A stretch of 64,000 nt of DNA from Amphirosellinia nigrospora (GCA_004123355.1 SCHM01000001.1:10426193-10490192), one strand, 5' to 3'. Positions 21,221 through 34,120 are shown, counted from the stretch's first letter. The notes: generated from the sequence alone by a model not told the origin. Made by a program: numbers and translations.

Positions 21221-24163
21221 TCAAACCCGTCGTGCTGGTCGCCGACCTGCCGGCGCAGCCCCTGCTCTGCCCACACGAGCAGGAAAGCTCCTGCTCGGCC
21301 CGCGACCAGCGGCCAAGCCCTGGCCAGGTCCACGAGCACGATTCGGCGTCGCGAACTGCGTCGTCGGGTCTGCGACCACGCCAGTCTGCGATAGACCCGC
21401 GACCCGGCCGTTATTACACTGCGCCGGGAACGGCACGCAGGCGCCCAGGGGCAGCGGGGTGGTCGGGTCCTCGGGGAAGGACTCAGGTGCCGGCAGCGTG
21501 ACGTAGCAGATGCCGCGTAACGTGTCCGAGAAACACGGCGACCCCTGGCCTTGGCAGTTCCGCACCGCTGTCAGGGTCCTCGTTGTGTCGCCTATGCACC
21601 GCTGCACGGGGACGCACATGAACTCGAAGCTCGACGCCTCGCTGCACTCTCTGAATCTGATGCTTGCCCGGGTGCTGCCGTCCGCCAGGAGGTCTCCCGA
21701 TAGCTCGCCGACGTCGTCGACGTCGACTGTCGAGTTTACTTTGGCGGGGTCGATGGTGACGTGGTCGGCCATGTTAAAGGGGCCGCGTTCGATATCGGTG
21801 CCGGCTTCGCCGCCGTGTCGTTCGCTGTCGTGGACCCGGCGACGCAGAGCCCCGGATCGCTCCAGATCGCGTCGGCCGCGCGCTGCCACAGCGCCGTGTA
21901 GTTGAAGATGGTCGCCGGCGTGAAGTGGAGGCGGCAGTCAGCGGCCTCGTACGCGAACTGGAGCGGTGTCGTCTCGCCCGCGCGCACCTGGTCGCGGAGG
22001 TTCACGGCGCCGCCGACGATGAAGACGTCGAGCGCCTCGGTGCGGTTCGGGAGGAAGTCGGCTTCTTCTGTGCCGACGAGCAGCTCTCGCGCGAAGTTGA
22101 TGTTGTTGTCTAGGATATCGGTGGACAGCGAGCGCGCGCCCCGAGTCCCGCCTACTGTTTGCATGGGCCCGGCGCTTGGGTTCCCGCCGACTACGACGGT
22201 GCGGACCCCGGCTTCGTGATGCATCATTTCTACGAATAGTCCGCAGGCGGAACTGCAGTCGCCGTCTGTGAGCTGGTGATGTGGGTTAGAAGTATGCTTA
22301 GTGCTAGTGTGATTCGTATGCTCACGATGATTATGTCCTCGGGCGCCCAGGGCGCGACTCCTTGTGTCGGAGCTGATAGAATAGTGAAGTTTCCTTCATC
22401 GTCGCTTAAATTATCAGCAAAGACCTCGCTGGAGAGGTTGAATCGTTGCTAAGCGTGCCATGGGATTAGCCATTGTTACAGGTATGACATACTTGGGAAG
22501 GGTCTTACTGTTTTTGTGAAGACATCATCACTCGAGACCACGGGACCGAAGAACTCGCCCCAAGACGTGAAGTTCGAATCAGTGTCGGCATCGACGCGGG
22601 TCGTCGCAACCCATTCTACCGTAGATAAAACCGACTGGTCGGGATCTGCTGCGGGCAACTGGTTGAAATAATCGGTGATTGTCTCGCCCATGACATTTGT
22701 AGCATGAGTAGCCCGCAGTCGTGACCCCCCGAAGGGTCAATGTCGGGGAGAAGCGCTTAAAGGTATCAACCGCTAACAGGACCTGGCCCCCTCTGTTCCC
22801 TTGTAGATCTATGACGACTTTCTGGAGGCCGGCTTCTTGGCTACGGCTAATGAATTCACTTACGGTGGTCTGAGCTGAGCTGAGCGCAGCGCCGAATACG
22901 TCGAAAGTAGGTATACTTAGTACTGAGACAGAGGAGGAGTTCAAGAAATAGCCTATTCTGAAGTTAGTAAATGAGAATCTTTACAAGCTCTTCCTGTGTC
23001 AAAGACCCCAGGTTACTCACCCGAAATGACGCCGCCGCCAGAAATTCCCAGATCTGGCTGGGCTACATCTGGTGTTGTGGGATATGCAGGAGAGTTCCAT
23101 GATAATGGCGATGGTGTCGGCGTCACAGCTTCCGGTGTAGCTACAGTCGCAGCTGCGGTGGTTGTTGATCCATCTGCAGCTGTGGGATCGGCAAACTCCA
23201 TGCTTGCATCAAAGGACGAGGGTAGAAAGCCCAAGACGAAGAAGTTGTAGAAGTCTCCGCCCGTCTCCAAAGGTCCCGTAGGGCCTTGACTCCAGTAAAT
23301 ACCGACGTTTTCTCCGTTATCGTTGTGCCATTTTCAAGTTCAACCGTAATCGTGTCTCCAGGGTAGAAAGGGGTCAGTCCGCTAAAGACATTAAAACCCC
23401 CTGAATATCCTGAGCAAAACTAAACATGAGTCGATTCCAGTCCGTATGAGGATCCACCGAACCAGCGACGTTGGCAGCAGCGAAGGTCTCCAGATACGTT
23501 GTGGCATTCTGGCCATTTATTGACTGGATGGCTGATGGCTTGAAGGAGGTGAAAGCGTTACTATCGAACACGTCCGTCCCTATGTATACCTTGGGCGCCT
23601 CCACACCATCAACTGAGAGCGAGACGATATCGAATGGGCTTCCAAAGGAAAATGCCGATAGAATTCCAGCGTTCAGAAACAAATGATCGTCATGGGCACT
23701 ATTTACGAGTAGTTGAAGAGCCGCCTCGAACTCGTACTGGTTCGCGAATGTACCGCTGTTCACTGCGTCCTGTAGGGACTGGAGTCCGCCTACCAGGTCC
23801 ACACCTGGCTGTTGATATGTCGACGGTGGGTTCTTCAGATAAGAGAGTGTACTTTGGAAACTTAAGGTATCGTTGTAATACTTTAAAAACCGTATGGCGA
23901 CAGCTGGGTTGAAAGGGACACTGGTTAGGCATTCATAAACGAGAGTAGCGTCAAATACGAAGGCGCCTATATGAATATTAGTGACATTTCTTCTCTGGAG
24001 ACATGATAGTGTTGTTACCATCTGGATCGTTAACTATTGTACCACATGCCGGCTGAGTAGGCTGCGGGAGGCTAAAAGATGTGGTCGTTCCTGACTGAGC
24101 TCCCACAATTGAGGTGCCCAGCACCATGAAAATGAACGGACATGACCACCAGTGGTAAGCCAT
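21221..24163 (-). CDS. Secreted peptidase S41-family protein, frame interrupted
   Basis: The ATG at 24163 opens a signal peptide (AYHWWSCPFIFMVLGTSIVG, then AQSG). Four GT-AG introns are seen: 24018-23967, 23020-22953, 22508-22449, 22325-22273. The protein carries an N-terminal CTSVPFNPAVA / LKYYNDTLSFQSTLSYLK region, then the tail-protease fold: VIDLQGNRGGQVLLAVD and the nucleophile motif LTDGDCSSACGLF, followed by VGGNPSAGPMQ. These are the hallmarks of fungal S41 (C-terminal-processing-protease-like) enzymes. The last 350 residues are cysteine-bearing and very GC-rich (21.2-22.2 kb). Frame is lost by one base near 23385, 23306, 22753, 22735 and about 21820. The final residues at 21221-21400 are doubtful. 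Divergent from the HET gene at 24991. Confidence 0.82.
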
Positions 24164-24990
24164 TATTAATATAATTACATCATACAACGGCCATAGTAGC
24201 TAGAACATTTCGATCAGCGAACGTGTAATCGTCTATATATTTACATGATGGACTGTAATGTGTATAGTTATTCCTGATTCATCTTAATCCTAGTCACCCC
24301 GTAGGACTTGTTAGTCTCACTAGATGTCTGAGATGCACAATTAATCACATCAGTGTATGTCGCTGGGTTTAGCCAAGATCTATCACAATCCTACGCGGAC
24401 CCGTAGGGCTGATAGCTTCATTTCCAATGATACGCACATAGATTTCTAGACTCTTTTGATACCTTATTATAGAACTCTGTTTCGCAGTAGTTTCAATTGA
24501 TGCACGCTGGAGCGCTCCATTTCTACCCCAGCTTCATAGACCCTTGCTTATCGGTCCCATGTGCCGTCTGCTATCGGACGGAAGGATCTTGGCCGTGCAC
24601 CCCATAGCCCAGTTCTTTGTTTTATGTGGCTCGAAATGGCTGAAACGCATATGCCAAAAGGCAATGCAACCCTCCCACTGGAATCCTTTCGGGACCGACG
24701 AGCCCTGCCCGTTTTGGCTGTCGGTGATGTTTGGGTGCTATCATGATTATTTTCTTTGGGAATACTTTAATTTGGCCATGAGACAGGGTTGCAGGCCAAA
24801 TTGAAGTTTCATTAATGAGCTGGGAAGTAAACGAACTTCATCAAGTCACCCCCTTTTGAAATGACTTTATCTGATTTAATGGATGCTCAGGATGCTTCGC
24901 AATCCTGTAAAGTATTGTCCCTAAATCATTATTCGTAAATTATTGAGTGTCAGACTACTTTGGCGTCCAACAAAACCAGTTTATTACAAT
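24164..24990. promoter_or_regulatory. Divergent promoter region between S41 protease and HET gene
   Basis: 827 bp between two divergently transcribed genes. It is AT-rich with no recognisable coding sequence. The frame at 24544-24804 has no family resemblance. Confidence 0.4.
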
Positions 24991-27221
24991 ATGGCTATGG
25001 GCGATTTACGGGAGTTTGAGTATCCTCAGCTCAAGTTGACTGAAGAAACTATCCGTCTCCTGGAAATCCTATCGGAGCCTGGAGAGCGAGTGAGAGTTTC
25101 GCTTCGGGAAGTCAGTCTTGCTAACCCGCCGTCATATAATTGCCTTTCTTACACGTGGGGTGATCCTCTTGACCGAAGCCTCTCTGCGCCTGGCAACTTC
25201 GTGGAAATGTCCAGTGAGCGTGATCACTACGTGGAACACAAAGATGGCTCCGTCATTAAGGTCACCGAGAACCTCATCGACGCGCTTCAGCAGATTAGTC
25301 GTATTCAATGCTCCAATGCTAAAGGGCAGACATCTTCCTGGTGGTGGGTTGATGCAATATGCATAAACCAAGAAGATGCCGAGGAGAGATGCGGCCAAGT
25401 TGTCGGTACGTACCAAAGCAAACGATCATATTATGATCTCTCCACTGCCCAATTTGTTTCCCTATCCTAGAGAAAGGGGAGTCGAGCGATAAAGCTTGCG
25501 AAGTTCTATATATAAATTGCACCTAAACATGTTCGTTTCAGCCATTAAACAGCTGCATGTTACTGATTACATGACAGTGATGGACAAAATCTACCAAAAA
25601 GCAGAGACTGTCTTGATATGGCTTGGCAAAGAGGATGAGCACACAGGGACAGCGATCAAAGTCCTGAAAAGCCTAGCAAGCGTATCTTCTGCCTTGGCCA
25701 AGACGCCAAGAAGATTCCGTTCCTTTAACATGGATAGTTTCCGAATTCTCGATTCTCTAAGTGGACTGTGCAAGGATATAGGGATCGAAGGTGTCTACTT
25801 GCATGAGTTGCTTCACTACGCAGCGTTCTTGGAGCGCAAATGGTTTACACGCATCTGGGTCGTTCAAGAGAGCTTCTTTTCTGCGGCGACGATAGTCTAC
25901 TGTGGCGAACGCGAGATTAAATGGACTATGATTCAAGAATCTTCTAGGGTTCTAGCTCAGACTGGCATGGATACATTACTAAAGGCCTACGTTGGCTACG
26001 CAACGCAATATAGTCTGGACGTGGACACTATCAGACTCCCTGATAATCGCCTCAGCAATCAGTTAATATTCGGATCGCTACAAAGAGGTACCGAGGAGAT
26101 CGTAGGGTTGGGGCAGCTCTTGTACTACAGCAGGTTCTTTGAGGCCTCGAATCCCAGAGATAAGGTGTACGCCGTTTTAGGACTGTGGAAATCTTCACGA
26201 AGCAACAGAGAGGGTAATATTGACATACGGCCTAACTACAGCAAGGATGTCTCGGATGTCTATATCGAAGCTACGGTTGCCGCGATACACGAATCGGGGA
26301 ATCTGGATATCCTCAGTCTTGTCGAAGACAGTTCAGAAGAAGGGGCGATTGAGTTGCCGTCATGGGTGCCCGATTATCGTCAGGGGCCACAGGCGTATCC
26401 CTTAGTCCAACCATCGAGACCTACGTCACTCTCAGTACACTTACATCCCGAGTTTGAGGCCCCACGAGATAGCATGCCGCGGGTTTTGCCAGTCCATGGC
26501 TTCCAGGTTGACATAGTCGAAGACGTCGCGCCTACCTATCGCGCCATTATGAACGAGTTCGGGCTTGGGTCATTGCTAAACCTACTATTTACATACCCCA
26601 GATTGACTACCCCACCGGTATGTCCCCTTGCACTGCGTTTTGGAGAACCTTGATCAAGGATACTTTTCGTGGAAGCCAAGCAAGTATGGAAGCGCAATAT
26701 GCTTTCCCCACCTTTGTGATGCAGCGTGTTCGGGAAACCAGGCAGCAGATTGCAAATCTAGAAGACAGTAACGAAATGGATTGGGCAGAGGAGCTTAAGG
26801 CAGTCCTAAAAGACACAGAACCATAATAGAGGGTTTGTCTTCTGAGTATAACGAAGATGAAGCTATCCCAACGCTACAAAAGATTGAGGACATGACCAGG
26901 GTCGAAGAAGAGCAGGAGGGCTCACCGGAAGAGCAAAAGCTGGAATCAGATCGGAAGGACATAGAAGAAAGCTTCCGCATTGCATATTTTCGGCGAAGGC
27001 TCTTCAGAACGGCCCAGGGTTACTTTGGTATTGCATCTGAGTCTGTAATGCCAGGTGACAGCGTCTGGATCTTGTCGGGTGCGAGAGTCCCCTTTGTGTT
27101 GAATGCTGTGGATACAGCAGCGGAGCGGTGGCAGCTTATTAGTGAAGCTTATGTTCATGGAATTATGCATCGCGATACTTCGGCCGATGGGGGATCTCTC
27201 AAGCGTATATGTCTAGTATGA
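24991..27221 (+). CDS. HET-domain protein (heterokaryon-incompatibility type), frame interrupted
   Basis: HET proteins mediate non-self recognition between hyphae. All signature blocks are present: YNCLSYTWGDP, VTENLIDAL, WWVDAICINQED, then IYQKAETVLIWLG, RKWFTRIWVVQE and RDKVYAVLGLW. I place an intron at 25406-25577 (GTACGT...TGACAG) so that the sequence reads QVVVMDKIYQKA, matching the family; using the earlier acceptor near 25545 would add about 11 residues. The ATG at 24991 is preferred because the upstream frame lacks an ATG. The C-terminal part (SWVPDYRQG, GDSVWILSGARVPFVL, EAYVHGIMHRD) is typical. Two single-base deficits, near 26585 and 26822, interrupt the frame. Stop at 27219-27221. 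Confidence 0.85.
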
Positions 27222-28653
27222 GTGAGAACGTATGGCGGACATGTAGCCAAAAATTGCTAGCTAATTGGAAATTAGTTAAAACAACACTAAAGCTGGCGTA
27301 TCCCCGATGTCGCCACTAACAGATAGCCTTACACGTTAAAAATTTTATACTCATGTTATTGAGTTTATTTGCTATACTTGCTGCTATCAGCTTCATAGGC
27401 AGAGGCGGTCCATTTCGAATTCGCTTTCTAAGTATTCATCCTCGGAGTGAGTTGATTGAGCACAAGATGTTTTTATACGATAGCATACCTTTAATTCCGT
27501 AAGCCTCTTACTTACTCTTGACCATTATGTCCATAGCCTACGTATTAGTACCTAAATTCTACTGTAATAGTTGTCCAGTTAAGAATTGTTGCTTTCGTAT
27601 ATATACTTTATCCTGGGGAAAATCTCATATCATGGGCTTCACTAAGCTACTCGCAATGTCGTACAGCTAGCATAGTAGTGATTTAAAGATAATCTAACCC
27701 ATATTTAAAGAATGAGCCATTGCTACTTTATATTTTCCTATCTACTAATCATGACATTAAAGATACGAGTCTGTATTTGAGCTAGAATCCCATTCCTTGC
27801 ATTTGCCTTTGCATAGTGGCAGTATATTTGTAAGACCTGTGATAGCAAATGCAGTGCTATCATCTCACAGTCTGCAGGCTAAGCTACAAAAACATTACAA
27901 GTAAGACTATAAATAAAGTCAATTGTAAGCTTGTCACGATCCACGCATGGGTAGGGTGTAAACATCTGTTGTTGCACAGAGGACCAGTGAAGTCATCTCC
28001 GTGGGCTCTACGTGACCATATGGCTATATACGAGGAGTCTCTTTGTCTAACTGGTCTCTGATCCCTGTTCCTGGCAAAGCTCAATATTAGTGAGGTAGTA
28101 CGATGAATCCCGTTTTTAAATAATCCACCCGGCAGTCCATAATGACTACCTAGGTACTTACCTAGATATACCGGCCTAGCCCGTCACTAAGCCGCACTAA
28201 CATAAGGGATGTTAAGAGCGACAAGGGTGATCCGCGATCCCAGCACCTTAACTTGAGGTTCCGTTCACTCCACTTAGTCGGATCAGCTATAAGTATGTAT
28301 ACCTATTATTATTCCTCCGAATGCTACCTCGGCGCCGAGGGTTAGAGGATTTTCGCAGCGGGCTCCTCACGGCCAGATACGTCACAAAACAAGAATACGG
28401 AATTCGGATAATAGTTTGGAAGGTATCTCTGGATTTATAAAGGGCCTCTGCTATGAAGATCGGCTCGGTTTTCTGACTGGTATTAGTTGTTCGCATTCAA
28501 AAGTTCACTTTGTCTCATATTCCGCGTCAATTATAGGTTAAGTAAGGGCGAATTAGGTAAAAATCCTTGGCAACTCCTACAACGATGGTAGTGCAGTTCG
28601 CAGCAACTATCGTCGGTGCGGTTTTGACTGTGCAATCAGAAACCATTCTTCGT
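27222..28653. other. AT-rich spacer carrying a short LTR-type element
   Basis: Low-GC sequence with no gene. It holds the 145-bp element at 27932-28076 (separate entry) and a CTACCTAGGTACTTACCTAGA palindromic cluster near 28147-28168. Confidence 0.5.
27932..28076 (+). mobile_element. Short LTR-type element, family 2, copy C
   Basis: 145 bp, begins TGTCACGATCC and ends TTCCTGGCA, flanked by a perfect 5-bp duplication AAGCT (27927-27931 and 28077-28081). TG...CA tips plus a 5-bp duplication point to a solo LTR or a miniature terminal-repeat element. It shares a core of about 60 identical bases (from GTAGGGTGTAAACATC) with copy D at 52624. No coding part is attached. Confidence 0.8.
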
Positions 28654-29593
28654 TTAATTTTGGCTAACGATGGGTAACACGGTAGCACTTTGAGGAGTTG
28701 GCATTTCAACGCCGCGCCCAACCTTATTCTCGGGGTCCTCTGGCAGGTCTATCCCCCAAAACTGCAACAGCCGTTCTCTGCAGACCTCGTAGCCGGCTCC
28801 CATTCGAAGCACGCGCATGTTGTCTACGTCGATGATGGTGCCTCCGCGTCGATACCGGTGGTATCTCTGCAAGCCATAATCCACCACGAGATCGGCCGAT
28901 AGATAAACCTCGCGCTCGATATCTTGGACACGGAATTTTTGCCCTTGGCCGGTCAGATTGGCGCTACTCCCAATCATCAACTGCCCGTCCTCGTCCATTA
29001 ACCTCCCTAGTTCATTCATAAAAGGGCCTTCAACAATCCCGATGCCGAGGGTATCCCCTTTCGTAGTGCGGTCTAACGTGGCAGGTGTCAGAGCGGCGAG
29101 TCGCGGGTGATCTTTCTTATAGGGCGCAACAACGCCGACGAGCGCATTCATCTCCTTGGTAATGACGCGAGTAATGTCAAACTTTTCGGGAGGCAAGACG
29201 CTGTAGTAGATTTAAGGTTAGAAACTACCGCTTTGCTTATGATAACTAATGATTTGACTTATGAAGAGGGTATTTTGGGAGCTTGGGTATTAATATAGCA
29301 AAAGAAGAATTCTTTCCACATGGGAGGAATAAACGATGCGAAATTACTCACTGTAGCTGCTGATGGGTTACATAGGTCCCCATGACGCCGAGGGTATGGC
29401 CTGGTTTGCGCTGCTTGGCTACGAATGCGCGCTCGATTCCTTCTGCGCTGCAAGATAAGAGGACATAACCAGTATCGTTCGGCGCGATGAGGATGCCGCC
29501 GGCCTTGAGAACCTCAAAGGCCTCGCGCGCGTCCCGCTCCACATTTGGGCTTGTCCCCCGTTCTGGGATTACGCGCGGGAGTTTGGATTCCAT
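28654..29593 (-). CDS. YrdC/Sua5-type domain protein
   Basis: Two exons (29593-29352 and 29200-28654) with a 151-nt intron (GTGAGT...CTACAG) give an unbroken 262-residue protein. It has the YrdC alpha/beta fold signature AFEVLKAGGILIAPNDTGYVLLS, then AFVAKQRKPGHTLGVMG, and a conserved mid-part GTxGIGIVEGPFMNELGR..., IGSSANLTGQG. Sua5/YrdC enzymes make threonylcarbamoyl-AMP for tRNA t6A. This protein is shorter than Sua5 and lacks its C-terminal domain; it belongs to a fungal side branch, so the biochemical role is not certain. The next ATG upstream is absent in frame, which fixes the start. Confidence 0.82.
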
Positions 29594-30436
29594 GATGAAA
29601 TGCGTTCGATGAATGAATAGTTTGTGAGGTAAGCCTTTCCTATCCTTCACAAAGTGTGGCTATTCGGTGCTATATATGCGCCCAAGTGGCATGCCGCCAC
29701 CAACATCCATCTGGCCGATTCCGGCTGCGGTGATGCACGGTTGGGAATCGTCTGACACCATGACTGTATTACATTCCTCCAGACTGCACCTATCATAATC
29801 AACAATGTGATTATCATGAATGTAATGCATTAGTCGTATGCGTCGGAGCTAAGCACTAAATTGTTTGGAAAATGCAGCCTTGCCCTGGCACGACAGGATG
29901 GTATATGCGAACAAGGGTCTAGCGACAGAGAAACGGAGCAAAACCTTGCAGACCATCTACACTATCAGACCTAGCGCACAAGTCATATATCTATATAGGA
30001 AATTCATAGATCTACTCAGCGGCCTCCTACGCTAGTATCTGCCGATCCTATCGACCCGTACGTACATAGGGGGTCTTAAGCTTCAGCGGCATCAACGTGA
30101 GTCTTGGTTTTGTAATATGTCCAATATACGAAAACACATTCCTCATTTCTACAGCACGTACGGCATAGTCTCCGTATCGAATAGGCGAGCCCAACCAGAT
30201 GGTTAGAGGATGCTATCGCGTCAAGTACAGACATTTCGTCCGGGAGTACTAGGTCCTGTGCGCCTTAGTAGTCCTTTCCATTTTTAATACAGGGCACAGC
30301 CGTGGTGGGGGTACACCGGCTGCTTTCTTGGAGCCGGGCACGGCTTCCGTAGGGAAGTCAGTATATGGCAATTAAGATAGGCCTGGGGGGTTCAATGTGT
30401 TTACGGAGCCCCGGAGTTAAGCAGGTAACTGATGTT

Positions 30437-30538
30437 GATGGGGGCAGACAAACTGATCGATGGGGGGCAGACAAACTAATATAGATGGGGGTAGATGAAC
30501 TGGTCGATGGGGGGCAGACAACTGGTGTCGATGGGGGT
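30437..30538. repeat. Minisatellite, 22-25-bp unit, about 4.5 copies
   Basis: Tandem units beginning GATGGGGG(G)CAGACAAACTG, with one-base and few-base length variation between copies. It is strongly G-rich on the plus strand (GGGGG or GGGGGG in each unit). Confidence 0.8.
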
Positions 30539-31158
30539 AATGTTGTGACGAGGTGGCGTCTATTTGTACAGGTATGAGGAATATGTAGTAAGCCGTATAA
30601 AGAGGAACTTTGTGGCGTAGGTAGTTTCATCGTTGAATGGGCGATTATATACGGTAGGTACATCTCCCGTATAAATGCTGGCCCTAGGGATCATAGACAG
30701 GTAACTCATCCTCAAATCGGAGAACCTTTGGGCTTTGCTGAGTTGTCGCGTTTGCACCCAGATCGAGTCGAGGTACATAGGAGACAATGAGTCCCCAGAA
30801 TCATGAATATACTTAACTTGGAAGAAATCAAAACTAGTCATAATAAAGCTTGTTGTGTAGATGTTCATGGTTGATAGGATATCGACTAACATTCCACGTG
30901 GCTGCCGTCGGCCGTTAGAGACTCGGAGCATACCCTCGGGCGACGGACACCGGGTCCCGGGTAGTGGTAGGTAAGTTGTAGCAGCACAGATCGCGCCATA
31001 CTACCCAATAACCCCTGGCTCTTACCTGCAGCCCCTAGCCCTGCACCGCTTGTCAGGGGCCATCTAATGGAGGTTCTGAATAATGATGTATTTCTACTCC
31101 GCAAGTAAGTGGCTACTTAGTATATTTAAGTACTTAATGTGGGTCTAGGCCCTCTCAA

Positions 31159-31411
31159 GTCGGATTTTCGGGTGTCACGTTTTGATTTCCACCCGCCAAA
31201 CTAGCCGCATTTAGAAAACCACACCCCCAAACGCAAATAACTTTCTATACATAGCATAAAAGCTAAAATTAATATTTAAAATTGTATTTACCTATTGGCT
31301 TGATAGTACGGATGTAGACAAAAGACCATATTATGTGCTAATGTGGGGTAAATTTCTATATACGGCTAGTTTGACGTGTGGAAATCAAAATGTGACATCC
31401 GAGAATCCGAC
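31159..31411. mobile_element. MITE-like element with about 59-bp terminal inverted repeats
   Basis: The left arm begins GTCGGATTTTCGGGTGTCAC and the right arm, on the reverse strand, begins GTCGGATTCTCGGATGTCAC. They stay aligned over about 59 bp, with most differences being C/T or G/A transitions. The total is 253 bp with a 135-bp AT-rich core and no coding sequence. Flanks CTCAA (left) and CTGAA (right) may be a 5-bp target duplication with one change. Superfamily unknown. Confidence 0.8.
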
Positions 31412-32748
31412 CTGAAACTCCGCGGAGGAATCAAGCTTATACGAAGACCCAATCACTCAAGGGGCCCGTCTGCCGGGACTAATGTCAATGTAATAGTGTA
31501 ATTGCTGCGGCGCTACTTGCTTACGATATTCTTATGTCATGTTTGCGTAGAACACAGGCCAATTATTTCTTTTTAAACCCCATGTTGTATGCGAAAGTAG
31601 ACGAGGCATAGTATTTCGACAGAAACAACACGATGCTTGTCAAACATTCCCACAAGAAAGCCTGGAACTACGAACCAAACTTTCTAAACATCCCCGAGTA
31701 TAAAGAATATCAGATACTTTCTGTATGGCAAGGTTCACATGTTTTAAGACGTTGTACACCGCATATCCTAGAAGATAGCTGTTGCAAGAAAGTTAATAGC
31801 TTTATTGAACCTAAGTATAGGTTTTGAAACTGAACTTTCTATTCCTAGTCTCAACTCCAGTTGGACTGTTGGAACTGGTTTATCATCTATGACCCGCCGG
31901 ATTTGGATTTGAATTCGCGACGGGCAACTATTTCGTAAACGGATATCCTCTCCGTAAACTTTTTCTAGGCCGAATTCAGCTGCAATCCCATATCTCCGCC
32001 ACATTATGAGCTCGACCATATGGAACCTTCTAGAAATTTGTCTGCCCTTAAAAACCCCCAGGGATGTTGGGATAGTTGGCTGCTGTCCACTTCAAGTACC
32101 GAAGTGTGGAGACCGCTTGTGCATTTGGCAACTCGTTGATAGCTTACCGAAATGGCACTCCGGCCCCCTGTGCTCCTGACGTAAAGGGTTAATGAGAACG
32201 GCTCAATTCGGGACGACCCTAAAACTAGGGGGCTGAGACCAAGGGTCGACGAATTCCCCATTTAGCTCTGTATATAAGAATGATTTGAGCGAGATTGTCT
32301 CCAAGCGAAGCCCGGTAGTAACGAAAGATGCATTAGCACTACCTACCTAGTCGAACAAGAACGTTGATTTCTAAGAACTTGAGCAAAATTCCTTGACAGA
32401 GATTACGAATGGTATGCTGCAACCGTGTCCATTCTGCGGCGTGCGGTGGTAAGTGGTGGCGGCCGGAGGCACTGCCCATAGAGATTTATCTATACAAGTG
32501 AGCGTCACATGGACCCAGGTTTTGGACTCGAGTTGAGTATATTCGAGTACAACCCCGACCCCCGAAACGATAGGAATAAAGAATTAAAATTTCGCGACGG
32601 TTTTAAATTATAGACTAGAAATCTCTTACTTTAAAGCATCTAAATTTAGGGGAATAGACTTCTACGGCTCGTAACCTCAGAAGATTATTATAACTTGATA
32701 ACATTCTAAGCCTTCGAAAGAAGCGCTTATCGTAACGACAAACAGAAT

Positions 32749-34120
32749 CTAGAGAAAATCTGAGAGTATTGGTGAAGATCGAGCAGAGTAGAATGTTCTA
32801 GTGCCATCTCGAAACGTGAACACTTTCGTATGTGCGTTCCGAGTAATCAGACCATGACTTGCCATATCCAACAACCTCGTCTGCAATCTTTCGTCCCGTG
32901 AAAGGTACCTCCCCGCCCACGCAGGCACGCTAGCCGTTACGGAAATTTTAGCCATGCCCTCGCCATGAAACGTGATCGTGCCGTCTTCTGGCATGTAGAA
33001 GATCTGGCCCTCGCCAGTCTCGGCACACTTGAGCTTTAGATAAAATTTCTGGGATTTAGAAGCGGAAGCTTTGGGTTTCTTCGGCGGGCGACCTCGCCGT
33101 CGAGGACTAGGGGCTGTGAGTTTCCTCTTGGGGCCGGAATTGACTTCGTGCTCATCGTCTGAACCGTCGTCGCCGTATTCGTCACCATTACGTACTCGTC
33201 GCTATCATCGGCATCTAGCTGCGAGCCGTACTCTTTCAGCTTGTTCTCATCGGCGCTAATTATCATGATTCCCTTAAAAATACTGAAGTTAAATGACCCT
33301 TCAAACACTCCTGGCTCGTCTGTCTCGCGAATATCGAGGTTCAGGTTCTCGGCTTGGTCGGGCCATTGTTTTTCAATTTCTTCACAGTCGATAATGTATG
33401 TTCCAGTCGGCGAATGCGTCTGATGGGCCTTCTTGCGACTCAGAGTTTCCAAATAGCTGGCGTGTAATTCGGCGCGTTCCTCTTTGCGTTCCTCCTTCGC
33501 TGCCTCGGCGGCTTTCGTCTCTTTAGCAACGTGCCCTTCTGCTGCCTGGCTCACCGCGATTGAGTCCCATCCTAGAAATATAATTTTCCTCTCAGGCCCA
33601 CAGCCCGTCTTTTGGTGAAGACCGACGATTTTACTGGCGGCATCGCATACCTTACCGGCTCGATATACGTTACGTACGTCGACTGGGATGCCGACCACCG
33701 TTGTAGTTTTTGCGCGATCTGGCTCTCCAGATGTCAGGAAATACCTTTCCATGATCCAATTCGGGTGGTCTGAAAGCTCCATGGGCGTCAATTGTTCCAG
33801 CCACTCCGCGCGCATCTCGGCGTTCAATGTAGCTATGTGAGGGGGCACTTCGTCGCATTTACCCGCCTGCAACATTTTCTGTAGAAGTAACGTGCCGTTT
33901 CCAGATAACTCGCGTTCGTCAAATGTAACACCGTAGTGTTTGAGCTGACTTCTGACAAACCGATCACCTCCCCGATGAATTTGTGTGCCTGGGGCGTCAG
34001 TTTTGGTAGAAAGGCCTGCCGCAGAGAAGAACCTGCGACACGTTCTACGTGACCGGGCTCGGTATAAAACCTACCCCACTCATAATTGAAGCCACCTTTG
34101 GCAATTTCATCGTAAGGCAT
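32749..34120 (-). CDS. Conserved hypothetical protein with AT-hook, frame interrupted
   Basis: Starts at the ATG at 34120 (MPYDEIAKGGFNYEWGRFY). The middle part (ELSDHPNWIMERYFLTSGEP, KTGCGPERKIIFLGWD) is globular and followed by a charged coiled-coil segment (AKETKAAEAAKEERKEERAE). Next comes a domain with TGTYIIDCEEIEKQWPDQ and FNFSIFKGIMIIS. Near the end lies an AT-hook-like motif RRRGRPPKKPK (about 33070-33120), hinting at chromatin binding. The C-terminal block ends in SARSSPILSDFL. Two one-base deficits (near 33975 in a GGGG run, and near 33193) split the frame. I do not recognise the family; it looks like a fungal-specific nuclear protein. Confidence 0.7.

Larger units (their letters stand above)
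29594..32748. other. Gene-poor AT-rich spacer with minisatellite and MITE
   Basis: About 3.2 kb with no recognised gene. It holds a minisatellite (30437-30538) and an inverted-repeat element (31159-31411), both listed separately. The minus-strand frame at 31768-32019 has protein-like composition but no family match, and may be a relic. Confidence 0.45.

Noticed and set aside
25496-25577. Using the earlier acceptor in the HET gene (near 25545)
   Set aside because: It would add residues absent from the family between the CINQED block and IYQKA; the acceptor at 25577 gives the expected join.
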